Shown: positions 1 through 9,606 of the stretch, in pieces
Layout: every line of letters starts with the position of its first letter
Position numbering within the stretch: position 1 is the stretch's first letter
NCBI GenBank assembly: GCA_036362985.1
Contig: JAYGXS010000008.1
Coordinates: 25,236,273 to 25,300,272, forward strand
From: Ligula intestinalis
Lineage: Eukaryota; Platyhelminthes; Cestoda; Diphyllobothriidea; Diphyllobothriidae
Length of the DNA: 64,000 bases
Direction: 5' to 3'
Translations under genes and position numbers: made by a program
Notes under the pieces: generated by a model
Databases searched by the model: none
The model's input: only the letters and a program-made list of their open reading frames with translations
Told to the model about the DNA's origin: nothing

Positions 1-81
1 ATCTCTTTGACCGCTAACAAAATGTATGCACCGTAAACAATAACTTATTAGTAGAAGGTTTGGCAGATTTGCTTAATTTTA

Positions 82-150
82 GTTGACCCAAATGTGAGAA
101 AAGTCGAGGCGTTTGGCGAAATTTGGACCCGCGCATCAGAGAAGGCCTGT
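82..150 (-). repeat. SINE-X fragment
   Basis: Begins with AGTTGACCCAAATGTGAG, the terminal motif shared with copies near 21431, 28528 and 32518. It then gives the complement of a tRNA-like B box (TTTGGACCCGCGCATCAG) before homology fades. It lies inverted relative to the fuller copy that follows, so the two may be one rearranged insertion. Confidence 0.6.
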
Positions 151-183
151 GCCAAACCTCCTAATAATTAAGTCAGCTTAGTA

Positions 184-441
184 GTCATTTTGGTGGATTA
201 TAGATGATTGCTTAGGAAATCCTGCTTGGGCAGTCAGCTTACTGTTCCGTATTGGCGGATTCCATATGGGTGGTAAAGTTGGGCGGGTAATATCGACCCA
301 AGTGTGATTAAATTCATGGCGCGAGGTGGGGCGTTTGTAGCTTAGCGGTTAGAGCATTTGTCTTCGGCAAATGCCTTCGTTGATGCGCGGGTTCAAATTC
401 CGCAAAAGGCCTCGAGTTTTCTCACAAATGGGTCAACTCAA
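184..441 (+). repeat. SINE-X, tRNA-derived SINE
   Basis: A plus-strand copy of a roughly 255 bp family. The first part holds the conserved stretch around GATTGCTTAGGAAATCC. The second part is tRNA-like: A-box region TAGCTTAGCGGTTAGAGC at about 341, a hairpin GCATTTG/CAAATGC, and B-box GCGGGTTCAAATTCCGC at about 397. The tRNA-like module is bounded by inverted repeats, GACCCAAGTGTGA (295-307) and TCACAAATGGGTC (422-434). It is not a functional tRNA, because the acceptor ends do not pair well and the spacing is wrong. Other copies are at 21431-21680, 28528-28780 and 32518-32765. Confidence 0.75.
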
Positions 442-639
442 AATTGCTTCATATTTAATATGTATTTGTATATTTTTTGCACTGCCTTTATAAATTTTAA
501 TATGTTTTATGTCAAACATACACGAAACAATTATTTCTTGTACTTCTTTGGTAGGAAACTACACTTTTAAACTACATACGCAAAAATAAGGCATTTTTCG
601 GTCTAAAAAGTTTCTAAATTGTCGAATAATTATGAAACT

Positions 640-1180
640 GGCTCTTCCATTTGAACTCAAGCTTTACAAACTGCGCGCTATGTACATGCTATTTAAGGAA
701 AAGTACATTTTCACCTGCGGTTTGAGGAAGAAGTCACATAGTTTTCATTAAATTTCGTAACAAATTATTATGTTAATTATTGGCAGCATAAGTAAGTTGA
801 CGGATACGATGCATTTTGAATGAACACCTACAACCATAAAAAGGTCATTCTTTGAAATTTTTAAGACAGATAGTGTAAAATTTAAATAAACCGTAATTTG
901 CTGTCAAACGGGCAGAGTAAAGATTTTTTCGTGTATTTAAAAATATATATGTGAATTTATAAAGACAGTCAAACTAAATACTCTAAAACATACTTCTTAA
1001 GTAGCTACTATTTACAGTACAAACGTTTTTAGCGGTCGGAACGAATCTCAGTAAAAAGCCGACATCTTATTGTGACTGAATTGACTTCAGAATAGACTAT
1101 ATGATACTCAATGCCTTACTCAATGCTGATTTTCGGAAAGTTACACGAATTTTAGGCTGTACGGTATATTCTTTTCAATA
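640..1180 (+). repeat. dispersed repeat W
   Basis: AT-rich sequence with clear resemblance to 20460-20930, for example GAATTTATAAAGACAGTCAA in both, a GCGTAATTTGCTG-like stretch, and the TTACACGAATT end. Weaker copies occur near 33900-34265 and 45900-46110. No coding sequence or termini could be defined, and the class is unknown. Confidence 0.6.
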
Positions 1181-1879
1181 CGCGCCTACGCGGGCATTTA
1201 GCGTAGCTAATAAAATCTGCGTTGAACAAGGCACTCTAGGTTGTACAATACGGAATGTGGGGTGAGGGCTCATAAACCAGAACTAGGTTCGCTCATGGAC
1301 ACGGAAAATATCGCAAACGCAGATAAATCATTGCTCTTTGGGTAATTATGCTCGTCACGCAAACAATGGGTGCATGTCGGAGAAGCCGGGCACACAGACC
1401 GCGGTCCTTTAAAGTGTTACATTTCCCGAGCCGAGCACTGGAGAGACAAATGATGATTTATGATAACTTATGTGTGCGCGAACCGCTGGCTACACCCTGG
1501 ATGTGAATGCTGCTTGAAAATAAGAGAAAAAAGACAGGCATGAATGTCGAAAGAGGCAGGGCGGATTGTTCGCTGAGCGCGAAAAGGTGTTCTTATCATG
1601 CAATAATCTGATCTGGTATCATTTCTTGCAAAAGATACAGCCGCGAAAGCACGGAAAGCTCAATCAATTTCCCCAGGTGAGTGAAAATACATGCTGGGCA
1701 GCCGAGCTTCCTGCGAATTTCAATTTCAGATGATAGTGAAGGGTTATTACTGGCCGTATCCTGGTTCTGCAGAATTCTAAGCCGTTGTCATTCAAACGAT
1801 TTTAAATGATGAAAATCGCAGGCAAAGAAATAAGGTGGGCTGAAATAGACACTATTGAAGCATTAGCAGTCACACGGTT
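1181..1879. other. no recognisable feature
   Basis: I see no coding sequence, RNA gene or clear repeat in this stretch. Confidence 0.5.
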
Positions 1880-2110
1880 AGCAGAGTCAACACCAAGTGG
1901 TTTACCACGCGGATCTCGAACTCGCGTCCTGTTGCCCACATGTCCAACGCCCTAACTATTGGGCCACGATGCCGTTGTCTTTCTGCCGGTCTAAGTCGAG
2001 CATATTGACACTCAATAATGAGCGTGTACCAAAAGCTAAGGGAACTATTACGCCCCACTTTGTCTTGTGGGTTCATTCTCGAGCACAACCAAAAACCGCG
2101 CTCGGAGGTG
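1880..2110 (-). repeat. tRNA-derived SINE (SINE-Y type head)
   Basis: On the minus strand there is a tRNA-like head, with A-box region CGTGGCCCAATAGTTAGGG and B-box GCGAGTTCGAGATCC. Short open frames here on both strands are chance products of this repeat. The ribozyme-bearing body typical of SINE-Y is not clear in this copy. Confidence 0.6.
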
Positions 2111-2120
2111 GGTAGTCTTT

Positions 2121-2290
2121 AGCAGATAGTATTGCTGGCAAAGAGATTCAGATGACCGTTTCTGGCTTATTAGCCGTTATCAGGCAGTCAAGGACAGCCC
2201 AAAGTGGTGCATAACCCGAGGCTCGAACTGCAGAAATCCAAAGTTACAAACATTCAGCCGTGAGCACGTGATCTTACCGACTTAGATATG
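2121..2290 (-). repeat. SINE-Y copy with hammerhead-like core
   Basis: Read on the minus strand it has a B-box like segment (GCAGTTCGAGCCTCGG), then CTGATAA, the stem-loop GGCT-AATA-AGCC, GAAA, and the family tail with ATCTCTTTGCCAGCAATAC. The core differs from CTGATGA at one conserved position, so this copy is probably inactive. Confidence 0.6.
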
Positions 2291-2294
2291 GAAT

Positions 2295-2455
2295 ATTCGC
2301 TATCAAAGACAAGGAAGATTGGAGGGCCATTTATGGCTTATGAGCCATCGTCAGCCAGCTAGACATAACTCCAAGTGGTGCACAATCTTAAGCTTGATCT
2401 GCAAGCATCTAACGCTTTAACCATTAAGCTCTAAGCTCGTTGTTTAACCAGTTGA
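2295..2455 (-). repeat. SINE-Y copy, degraded
   Basis: The minus strand shows CTGACGA, a perfect stem TGGCT-CATA-AGCCA, then TAAA in place of GAAA, next to a decayed tRNA-like head (AGAGCTTAATGGTTAAAGCG). It lies head-to-tail with the copy at 2121-2290. Confidence 0.55.
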
Positions 2456-2459
2456 GATA

Positions 2460-4150
2460 TGGAATATTGGCATTCATTGACAAAAACTGAGGGATCGTTA
2501 TGGGAAAGTCGCATTCCTAACCTCTTTATGGGACGAATGAAGCACTCTACGATTCACAAGGTTCATGACAAGCTATCTGTCGTAACTAGAGTCCTCATAA
2601 AATTAAATAAGTCGTCTTTTCGTAAATGTGACCCGGACGATGTTGCGGCTACTCTTGGGCGACCTGCAATTTCGAGTTCATAAAAAATATCTGCAAACTT
2701 CGACATAGTTCACACACAAGCCAGATAGTACTTTATCCACATTAGACATCCTGGCTGTCCTGAGTGTGTTTTCAGAGAAATAATGTAACAGAATGCGTCA
2801 AACTTAAGAGCAACATTTTCAGAGTCTTGTTACTTTTTTTAGTACTATCTAACTTTTCAGCCAATAAATCGGAAGGGATGTGTAACGAGGGAAAAAGATA
2901 GCAGAGCAGAGGCACATTTGTTCCAAAATGTCTCTAATAAACATGATCGTCCACACAAAAGCAGTCAAAAAATGACTAAGTAATTAGTTGAAAAACTGTA
3001 ACAATATCTCGTCCTTCCTGTCCCTCAGGATAGAGTGGATTTTGCATCCTTTTTGCTTTATACGTACTAAAAATCAGCAGCTTCTGTTGGGTATCCAAAC
3101 AGATACAAAGGACTCTTCCCTCTAACTGTAATGCCCAGTTTCATGATGAGTTAATGATATTAGGTATTTATAAATGTCTTAGCATTGTTCCGGCTACTCG
3201 AAGCGTATGCTATGACATTCGGCTGATTACAAATCTCCCTAATCGAAACTCCTTTGGCATGTAAAAGGTGAGGCCTTTTTGGTCATTTAGTTACACCAAA
3301 GCTTCACTCTTGCCGGCATGGCTTCAAGTCTCACCGAAGCCGATGAGTGTTAAACAACTGAGCCAAATACATTTGTCCAGTAATGAAAAGAAGAACCTTG
3401 ACTAGCGAAACTATGACCGCTCTCTGCGAGAACCTTTGTGCCGTTGGTAAACAATCGAAGGTTTCTGCTCTGCACCTTGGATCTTGGACTCATATTGGAC
3501 CAATGCGTAGCACAGATGATCAGTGGATGCCGAGGCTATATATAAGCACACAAAACCCGCTGAATTTTACGTCGCCGATTACAGTCGCGAAGTGAGAATT
3601 CCAGACATAATCTATACAATCTCTCACGCAGTAAATAGCTTTTTCGGAGAATGTGAAAAAAGGCTTTTGTTTTGCATCGTATTGTAAAGTGACTTGACTG
3701 CGAAAAAAGATCAATTTTAGTGTGAGGACTTTGTCTGTAAATAGATACCGCTGATAACCTTTCTCCTGAAATGTCGGTTATAATTGCGAAGTTGAGTTTC
3801 GATCAAATCACGTAAGTAGAATAAGAAGGATTAGAAGTAGAAAATACCATCGCTGGACCAAGAAGTTTATTTGCCTGAAGCTTCGCATTCTGGAGACAAC
3901 CCTTCAGAAGAGGTAACCATAGAATAGTATGATACATAAACATATTGTTATGAAATCTGCACGCATGACGGAGTATTTGTGGTTTGTATTGGTCACGCAA
4001 CCACATGCACACTATAATTATCAGCTCCTGTAACCACCGCTGGAGGTCTTACTTGGCGCGGTGATGGCTTGACAGTTCGCTTCCGAGTCATTAAGAAGCG
4101 AGTGCTGCTAACAAATGTGCACGAGAATAATTCTTTCTGTACATGCTTTC
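2460..4150. other. no recognisable feature
   Basis: Only short open frames without recognisable domains. I see no gene or well-defined repeat. Confidence 0.5.
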
Positions 4151-4153
4151 CAT

Positions 4154-4156
<3 letters not shown>

Positions 4157-4204
<48 letters not shown>
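4157..4204. repeat. (TA)n microsatellite
   Basis: About 24 uninterrupted AT dinucleotides, next to the end of a SINE-S copy. Confidence 0.97.
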
Positions 4205-4205
<1 letters not shown>

Positions 4206-4207
<2 letters not shown>

Positions 4208-4350
4208 GGCATTACCAGCAGAAACATTGGGACTTGCATGATACGTATTTTGATCTTATTAGGTCTCATCAGATGCAGATACCCACGGAAATTGCTGCCA
4301 CACCCGAGATTTGAACCTGCGTCACTCTGGTCAGGGGCGATCGCCCTAAC
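4206..4350 (-). repeat. SINE-S copy 1, tRNA-derived
   Basis: About 85-90% similar by eye to 4555-4685. The minus strand has a B-box like motif GCAGGTTCAAATCTCGG followed by GTGTGGCAGCAATTTCC. The body ends in AATGTTTCTGCTGGTAATGCC against the TA microsatellite. Confidence 0.7.
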
Positions 4351-4550
4351 ACCTGAAATATCGGGCTCAATATCTTGCCGGTTGTTGATCGGGAAATAGA
4401 TTAGAACATATTTGTACACTGATCATATGCAGGGCACAGCTGCCCTGGTATTTAATGCCTTTCAGCTGTCATGCGAGGATGTAATTCACACAACCGTTTG
4501 CCACATGACTCTCTATACATTGTTTACTTTGTTTCAGTAACATATTTATT

Positions 4551-4685
4551 TTAGGCATTTCCGGCAGAAACATTGGGAATTGCATGATACGTATTTCGAC
4601 CTTATTAAGTCTCATCAGACGCAGATACCCATGGAAATTGCTGCCACACCCAAGATTTGAACCCGCGTCACTCTTGTCAGGGGCA
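4551..4685 (-). repeat. SINE-S copy 2, tRNA-derived
   Basis: A direct repeat of 4206-4345 in the same orientation, with B-box GCGGGTTCAAATCTTGG on the minus strand. No TA microsatellite flanks this copy. Confidence 0.7.
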
Positions 4686-5149
4686 AAATTTGTTGATATA
4701 AATAAATCCTGATGTTTATGCCTGCTTTTAATTTGTATCGGGAACAAATGCTTCAAATATGTGATTTTAACTAGGCAGAATGCATACCGTGTCTAGTTTA
4801 AAAAGCCTGATCTCACATATAACGGCTGGTTGGGTTTACAATTTTTCTGAAAACCGAAAGAAACAGTTTTTCCAGTAGAACGCTTAAACAACGCATGATT
4901 TTCGACTAAACGTATACGAAAAAGTATGTGTTTTGTAAATAGTTCCTTTAAATGCATTTTAAGAGCAGTGAACATCTATTAGAAAAGTGAAAACTGCTTA
5001 TGCTTCCATTTCTACTCAAAGCGTATGCTTTTTGCTTGTGGAGAGAGTACAAAATTACTACTGGCGTAATGTTTTTGAATCAGAAACGCATTTCAGAATT
5101 TCATTTTACATTTCATGAGATACGGAACTGTACCAGTGAAAATAAGGTC

Positions 5150-5460
5150 ATTAAACATCACGCGACAAACCCTTTCTTCTGCAATGCGAGACAGATTGCA
5201 ATAAAGGTTAAATAGGTGGAGGATATCAGAAGAAAGAAAAAATGATTAAAATAATAGAGCGTATAAAAGTAGAAAATAGTAGCAATAATTAGCAAAATAG
5301 CCGATAACAAAATATTTGGGCTCAATAAAGCCCACTGAAACACGATTGTAGACTCCTTATAATCTCTAGATTATATATATACCAGCTCTATAGAGTTGAT
5401 ACAGAGATTATATAGAGGTGATATAGATATGATATAGAGATTATACTAGTAAGCATATGT
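5150..5460 (-). repeat. dispersed AT-rich repeat Z
   Basis: Its reverse complement matches the repeat at 13600-14120 and 50480-50760: TATAGAGATTAT-type motifs, then CTACTTTTATA, then a CATTTAACC-like end. No coding sequence. Confidence 0.5.
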
Positions 5461-6315
5461 GGGCCATTTTAATGATCGCGCGCGAAATTAAATTAGCCAT
5501 TTGGTGACCTTCATTGAACTGTTGCCCACTAGCAGTCGATTAGCGAGCCAGAAATGCTTTATTCTAATTTAAACCTGTTAACGACTAGCTAGTCTTATGT
5601 CTGTTCGGGATGGTTTGATTCGCGTATCTGACGAGGACTTCTCTCTACTCTAAGGACTCCAAGTGTGGATTAGATGCCAGCATTATTAAACTCGCGGTTT
5701 ATCAGCCGTCGTCTCCACTTCTCCTCTACCTCCCCCTAGTCGACGACCAAATCAAGTCTGCTCATAATAACCAAATGACTTTCCGGTTTGTTTCTCTCAG
5801 ACCGAGTTCTGGATGTGGCTTCTTCCTCTAGACTTCATAAACATCGTTTTCACTTTGATTTATTGTTTGCTAAATGGCATGTTTTCGGCAGCTCAGTAGT
5901 AAACAGCAGGAGTCGCCGAAGAGGCTACCTGTTGGCAGCGGGCTCCAGCATGTAAATGCCGATCTCTGCAGAGATCTGCAGGCATAGGGGGGTCATATAC
6001 ACAGGGCAGTTAAAGCAGGCAGACCATGACTGTCCTTGATATGCAAATCATTGACAACAAAAGGCCGCAAAGAGTGCAAAATGGTGCATCAACAATCTGT
6101 AATTTGCATGTGTCGGGAGCAACATTAACCTAGGAGGATGCGATTATTTTTCAGTAGGACTTTTAAGAAGAAAAACCAATGTCTAAAGCAGCCAAAATTG
6201 GGGGTGACCCAGGCTCTTAAGCTTTTGGCTCTTACCTAGCCAACTATTTTGCCCTAGGAAGCGGCTTTGCTGGTTTTGCCTAGTATATGCGGCAAAAGCA
6301 ATAGGCCCCGTAGGT
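5461..6315. other. no recognisable feature
   Basis: No coding, RNA or clear repeat structure seen. Confidence 0.45.
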
Positions 6316-6319
6316 TACA

Positions 6320-6445
6320 CTTAATGAGCAAGGGCACGCGGGTTCAAATCTCGAGCGAAGCACACCTGCGATTGGGTATGACTGGCTGAGAATGTCAAGT
6401 AAGCCATAAGAGGCCATTTCGGTATACCTAGTCTTTGTGAATTTC
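6320..6445 (+). repeat. SINE-Y copy, degraded
   Basis: B-box like GCGGGTTCAAATCTCGAG at about 6339, then GGGTATGACTGGCTGAGAA, the family junction between tRNA body and ribozyme region. Core and stems are eroded. Confidence 0.6.
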
Positions 6446-6642
6446 ACCTGATCATAATATATATATATATATAATACATATTTTAGGACATATACCGGTC
6501 ACTGATCTGCTGAAGCAATATGCTTGCACAATTGTGCGCTGGAGTTTGGTCTAGATCCCCCATGGACAGTCGCATAGCACCTGTTTGATAGACTTTAGTG
6601 AAACCGACGAAGACAACATACTTATATATATCTCGTCCATCT

Positions 6643-8014
6643 CGTCCAATTCTTAACATTCTGCTTGAAGACGTACTTCACCTTCGAGGGGACAACGTAC
6701 GAACAGATCAAGGGGACGCCGATGGGGTCGCCACTGTCGAGTTTCATCGCAGTAGCAGTTCTCCAAAAACAAGAGGCGATCGTGTTCACAAACTATCAGC
6801 CCAGGTTCTGGAGTCAATATGTTGACGATACCTTTGTCATCATTGAGCGAGAAAAGGTACAGGAATTTCACGATCTCCTGAATTCTGTCTTCCCTGATAT
6901 CCAGTTTTCGATGGAGGCTGAAAACAACAACCAACTGCCGTTCCTAGACGTTCTCGTCCATCGAAAACCCAATGGAAGCCTCAAAACGGCGGCGTATAGG
7001 AAGGCCACCAATACGTGCCAAATCCTAAGCTATCATAGCAAACATCCGGCATGCCACAAACGCAGTTGTGTGCGAACGCTGTAAAAACGGGCAGAAACAC
7101 ACTGCAGCGAGCCGCAGGACCGGAGGTTTGAAGTACGATACCTCCAGCGTCTCTTCGTGGCCAACGGATATCCTCGAAATTTCATCGAACGCGGCAGACA
7201 GGTTAGATCAAATGGAGAGCCGGCAGCCGAGCAACCGAAAGTATGGCGTGCGCTACCATGCATTGACGGCGTTTCTGAGGCAGTTTCCCGTCTATGAAAA
7301 CCCCTGGGGATCGGCATTGCCCACCGACCAGAGGCAACAATACGACATCTCGTCATGCGGCCGAAGGAACCCCTGCCCCGAGGTGAAACCCCAAACGTCG
7401 TTTACCAAATAAAATGTGATTCCTGCGCGGTCGAGTATGTCGGAGAGACTGGGAAACGGTTGCAGACCCGGATGGCAGAGCACATTAGGGCTGTAGATAC
7501 GATGCAGCGACTTTCGTTGGTGGCGGAACACTGCGCAAATGTCGGACACACATTCTCTTTCTGGAATGCAGAAATTCTAGATCGAGGAAATGACCGCGTG
7601 GTGAGGGAAACAATCGAGGCCTGGCACACGGGAACAACCTCCATTAACCGTTGTGTCTCACTTCCTACAGCCTACCAAGCCCTCCAAAAGAAACTAAATG
7701 AAGCAAAAAGTAAACGCCAAATCAAACGGAACGTGAATCCGGGCCCTCGCGAGCCCATGGTGGACACACACGCAGCCGCACCACAATCGGAAGGGGCAAT
7801 CACCAGCGTAGCCGCTTCATCCGCTCATTCTGCAGGTGTGACACCGGATGTACGTATTAACACAAACAGGACCACCGGAATAGGATGGCTGCTGAGATCA
7901 ATGACAGTGGCACAGGCGCGAACAGCAGGATTTGACGTTAATCCGGGCCCTTGTGAGCCCATGATGAACACACACGTAGATGGACCACAACCGGAAAGAG
8001 CAATCATCAACTAA
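6643..8014 (+). pseudogene. Penelope-like element A: RT C-terminal part plus GIY-YIG
   Basis: The 3' half of a Penelope-like retroelement polyprotein, which in this family copies element RNA at the target site (RT) and nicks DNA (GIY-YIG endonuclease). The copy starts inside the RT domain. KGTPMGSPLSS at about 6710, catalytic YVDDTF at about 6820 and LPFLDVLVHRK at about 6938 are present. A linker follows, then GIY-YIG with NVVYQIKC and YVGETGKR at about 7395-7460, including a CxxC pair. One reading frame runs through the whole segment. It is broken only by TAA at 7082-7084 and TGA at 7295-7297, with no frameshift. Truncated at the 5' end near 6643, so not functional. Copies C and H are the closest relatives here. 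Confidence 0.9.
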
Positions 8015-8138
8015 GCCGCTGCATCCGCTCATTCTGCAGGTGGAAACCATATGAACGAGTGAACACAAACAGGAACACCGCCCAAGGATGGCAGGTAAGA
8101 TAAATGACAGCTGCACAGGCGCGAAGAGGAGAATCCGA
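7731..8138 (+). repeat. in-frame tandem duplication in PLE A C-terminus
   Basis: Two direct copies with a period of 204 bp (68 codons), 7731-7934 and 7935-8138. Each begins with an ACGTxAATCCGGGCCCT motif and shares CCGCTCATTCTGCAGGTG and GACAG(T/C)xGCACAGGCGCGAA. The period is a multiple of three, and the duplicated protein segment contains VNPGP twice. The second copy reaches a stop at 8012-8014. Confidence 0.8.
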
Positions 8139-8410
8139 TGGGAGACCCCTTGACTGAAACTAATCCACCTCGATGATTGAGCATCCCTCTCATGCCCCGG
8201 CCCCCTTCCTTTGCATTGGCTTAAACCCTAGTGACTATGACTGCCACCTACTATAAATACTGTGAGGCGCGGTACAACCCTCACCTCTGATGACGGAAGC
8301 CTGTACGCTTTTGAAACGTCAGGAAAGTAAAACTATGGTTCTCGTGATCGTCTCTTCTTCTCATTTATGCCCGGGGACTCGGATTTTCGCGTCTATTGGC
8401 AATATTTTTG
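8015..8410 (+). other. PLE A 3' UTR and end
   Basis: Noncoding 3' region after the stop. It contains the minimal hammerhead at 8287-8320 and the conserved terminal block ATTTATGCCCGGGGACTCGG. It ends near GGCAATATTTTTGGG and joins directly to the 5' coding start of copy B, a head-to-tail arrangement known for PLEs. Confidence 0.7.
8287..8320 (+). ncRNA. minimal hammerhead ribozyme motif (PLE type)
   Basis: CTGATGA at 8287-8293, a hairpin, GAAAC at 8313-8317, then GTC. Published metazoan PLE hammerheads have this minimal layout with almost no stem III and are thought to act as dimers. Here the best stem (CGGAAGC/GCTTTTG) uses the G of GAAA, so this copy may be weak. Confidence 0.6.
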
Positions 8411-9278
8411 GGCGCGAAGCGCTTCAGTCCGCACGACGTAGGGAAGTATCTTCCCTTCGTTTGTATTCAACGTACGCGCAGACACAATTTCTCCACAGAT
8501 GCCTTGACAACCATGTACTTCCGAAATGCTTGTCTTACAGGCCACCGGTGAACACAAATCTGGCAAAATGGTGGGTGACAGATCATGGTAGGCGAATGAT
8601 TCGGGCACTCCCGCAGGACTGCCATTTTCGACTGCGCCAATTCAGCGGGGTTTTGAGCCAGGCAATCATACAGTACACCGAACTTATCGGAGACGATGGA
8701 GTCATGCTGTTGCGATAGGTGATCACCAAACGGGCCAGAGATCTACGGATTAAAAGAGATGTAGAACTGGGCGAGAAGCTGAGAAAGCTGTCCAACTCAT
8801 CGAAAGAGGAGAGTGAAGTTCTTGTGCACAACATGTCCTCCCAACAGCTGACACCAACACAAGTAAAAGTACTGAGCCACGAAGCTTGGTTTAACACCAC
8901 GGATGCTGATCCAATCAACCTTGTCGCAACGTTCGAATCAATTCTTAAACAAACCGGGGAATCTGATGAGACGAAGCACCTCATTTGGCAACAGGTAACA
9001 ACCTTGGTGATGGCGCGCTAACCGCGCGCAATCATTACCCGAGCAGAGGAGAGTGCACTCAAGGCACTGAGGGCTAACACCAGTATCGTGATTCTCCCAG
9101 CAGACAAAGGACGTTCCACTGTGGTGCTGGATAAGAGCGACTACATTCAGAAGGCCAATGCTCTGCTGGAGGACCGGCAAGCGTACCTTCCATGTGACGA
9201 GGCACCGATGAAGAAGCTGATGGCACAACTGGACAAATTCCTCATCGAAATGCAAAGTAGCAGCGTGATCACCAGGTG
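8411..9278 (+). pseudogene. Penelope-like element B: N-terminal part
   Basis: The N-terminal region of a PLE polyprotein upstream of the RT core. Recognisable pieces are the basic N-terminal region, QQLTPTQVKVLSHEAWF at about 8840, DETKHLIWQQVTT, and the conserved VILPADKGRSTVVLDKSDY at about 9088 (VVVPADKGRSTVVLDKSEY in copy C). A single frame runs from 8411 to about 9278, broken by TAG at 8716-8718 and TAA at 9019-9021. It is cut off at about 9278 before the RT catalytic motifs, where an unrelated ribozyme-bearing repeat begins. It starts directly at the 3' end of copy A. Confidence 0.85.
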
Positions 9279-9530
9279 GGTACGACTGGAAGTGACAGCA
9301 AATGGCATGTGGGGAGGCGCTGATGAACTGCGGTTCGATGAAGTGCTTATGATCTCTCTGATAGACACCAGTGGTGGAAAAACTGCGCCTTCAGTGAGTG
9401 CGTGTGTTTGTGTTATCCGACCGGCTAGTGTTCAGGGTTATGCTTGGCTGATGAAGGCTAATAAGCCTGAAACAGTTCTGTTTCAAGTAACCCCCAGATG
9501 CTGTCATACCCCACCTGGCTTGCATCAGCA
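9279..9530 (+). repeat. ribozyme-bearing short repeat
   Basis: About 250 bp between the truncation of PLE B and a TA microsatellite, unlike the PLE sequence on either side. It contains the complete hammerhead at 9435-9493 and ends CCCCACCTGGCTTGCATCAG against (TA)n. No second copy of the whole unit was found in this window. Its outer boundaries are inferred from where flanking PLE homology stops. Confidence 0.55.
9435..9493 (+). ncRNA. type I hammerhead ribozyme, complete
   Basis: All canonical parts are visible. Stem I is GGGTTA (9435-9440) with TAACCC (9488-9493) and CTTGG (9443-9447) with TCAAG (9483-9487), separated by a TG bulge. The core CTGATGA is at 9448-9454. Stem II is AGGCT-AATA-AGCCT (9455-9468). 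GAAA is at 9469-9472. Stem III is ACAG-TT-CTGT (9472-9481). The cleavage triplet is GTT, so cutting would fall between 9482 and 9483. The stem I bulge facing a stem II loop is the layout natural hammerheads use for tertiary contact. The fold is read directly from the sequence; activity is inference. Confidence 0.8.
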
Positions 9531-9551
9531 ATATATATATATATATATATT
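9531..9551. repeat. (TA)n microsatellite at PLE end
   Basis: A short TA run immediately followed by the inverted terminal block of a PLE (TGCTAATAGAAGCGAAGATG). PLE ends at 10150 and 61105 also abut TA runs. Confidence 0.85.
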
Positions 9552-9606
9552 GCTAATAGAAGCGAAGATGCGCGTCCCCGGTAAAACAATGGTTCTCGAG
9601 ATCGCT
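9552..9606. repeat. PLE terminal fragments, two orientations
   Basis: Positions 9552-9581 are the reverse complement of the PLE 3' end (GCGTCCCCGG block). Positions 9583-9606 read in plus orientation like the A tail (ACAATGGTTCTCGAGATCGC). This appears to be a rearranged tail-to-tail junction. Confidence 0.6.

Noticed and set aside
338..411. Possible functional tRNA gene
   Set aside because: A and B boxes and a T-arm are visible, but acceptor pairing is poor, position 33 is not T and the spacing is irregular. Several similar diverged copies exist, so it is a tRNA-derived SINE.
4108..4419. Open frame of 103 codons rich in Tyr-Ile
   Set aside because: It is a read-through of the TA microsatellite and SINE-S; no protein family.
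9320..9350. Second hammerhead in the 9279-9530 repeat
   Set aside because: CTGATGA is followed by a possible AAC/GTT stem but then GATGAAG instead of GAAA; no stem III.
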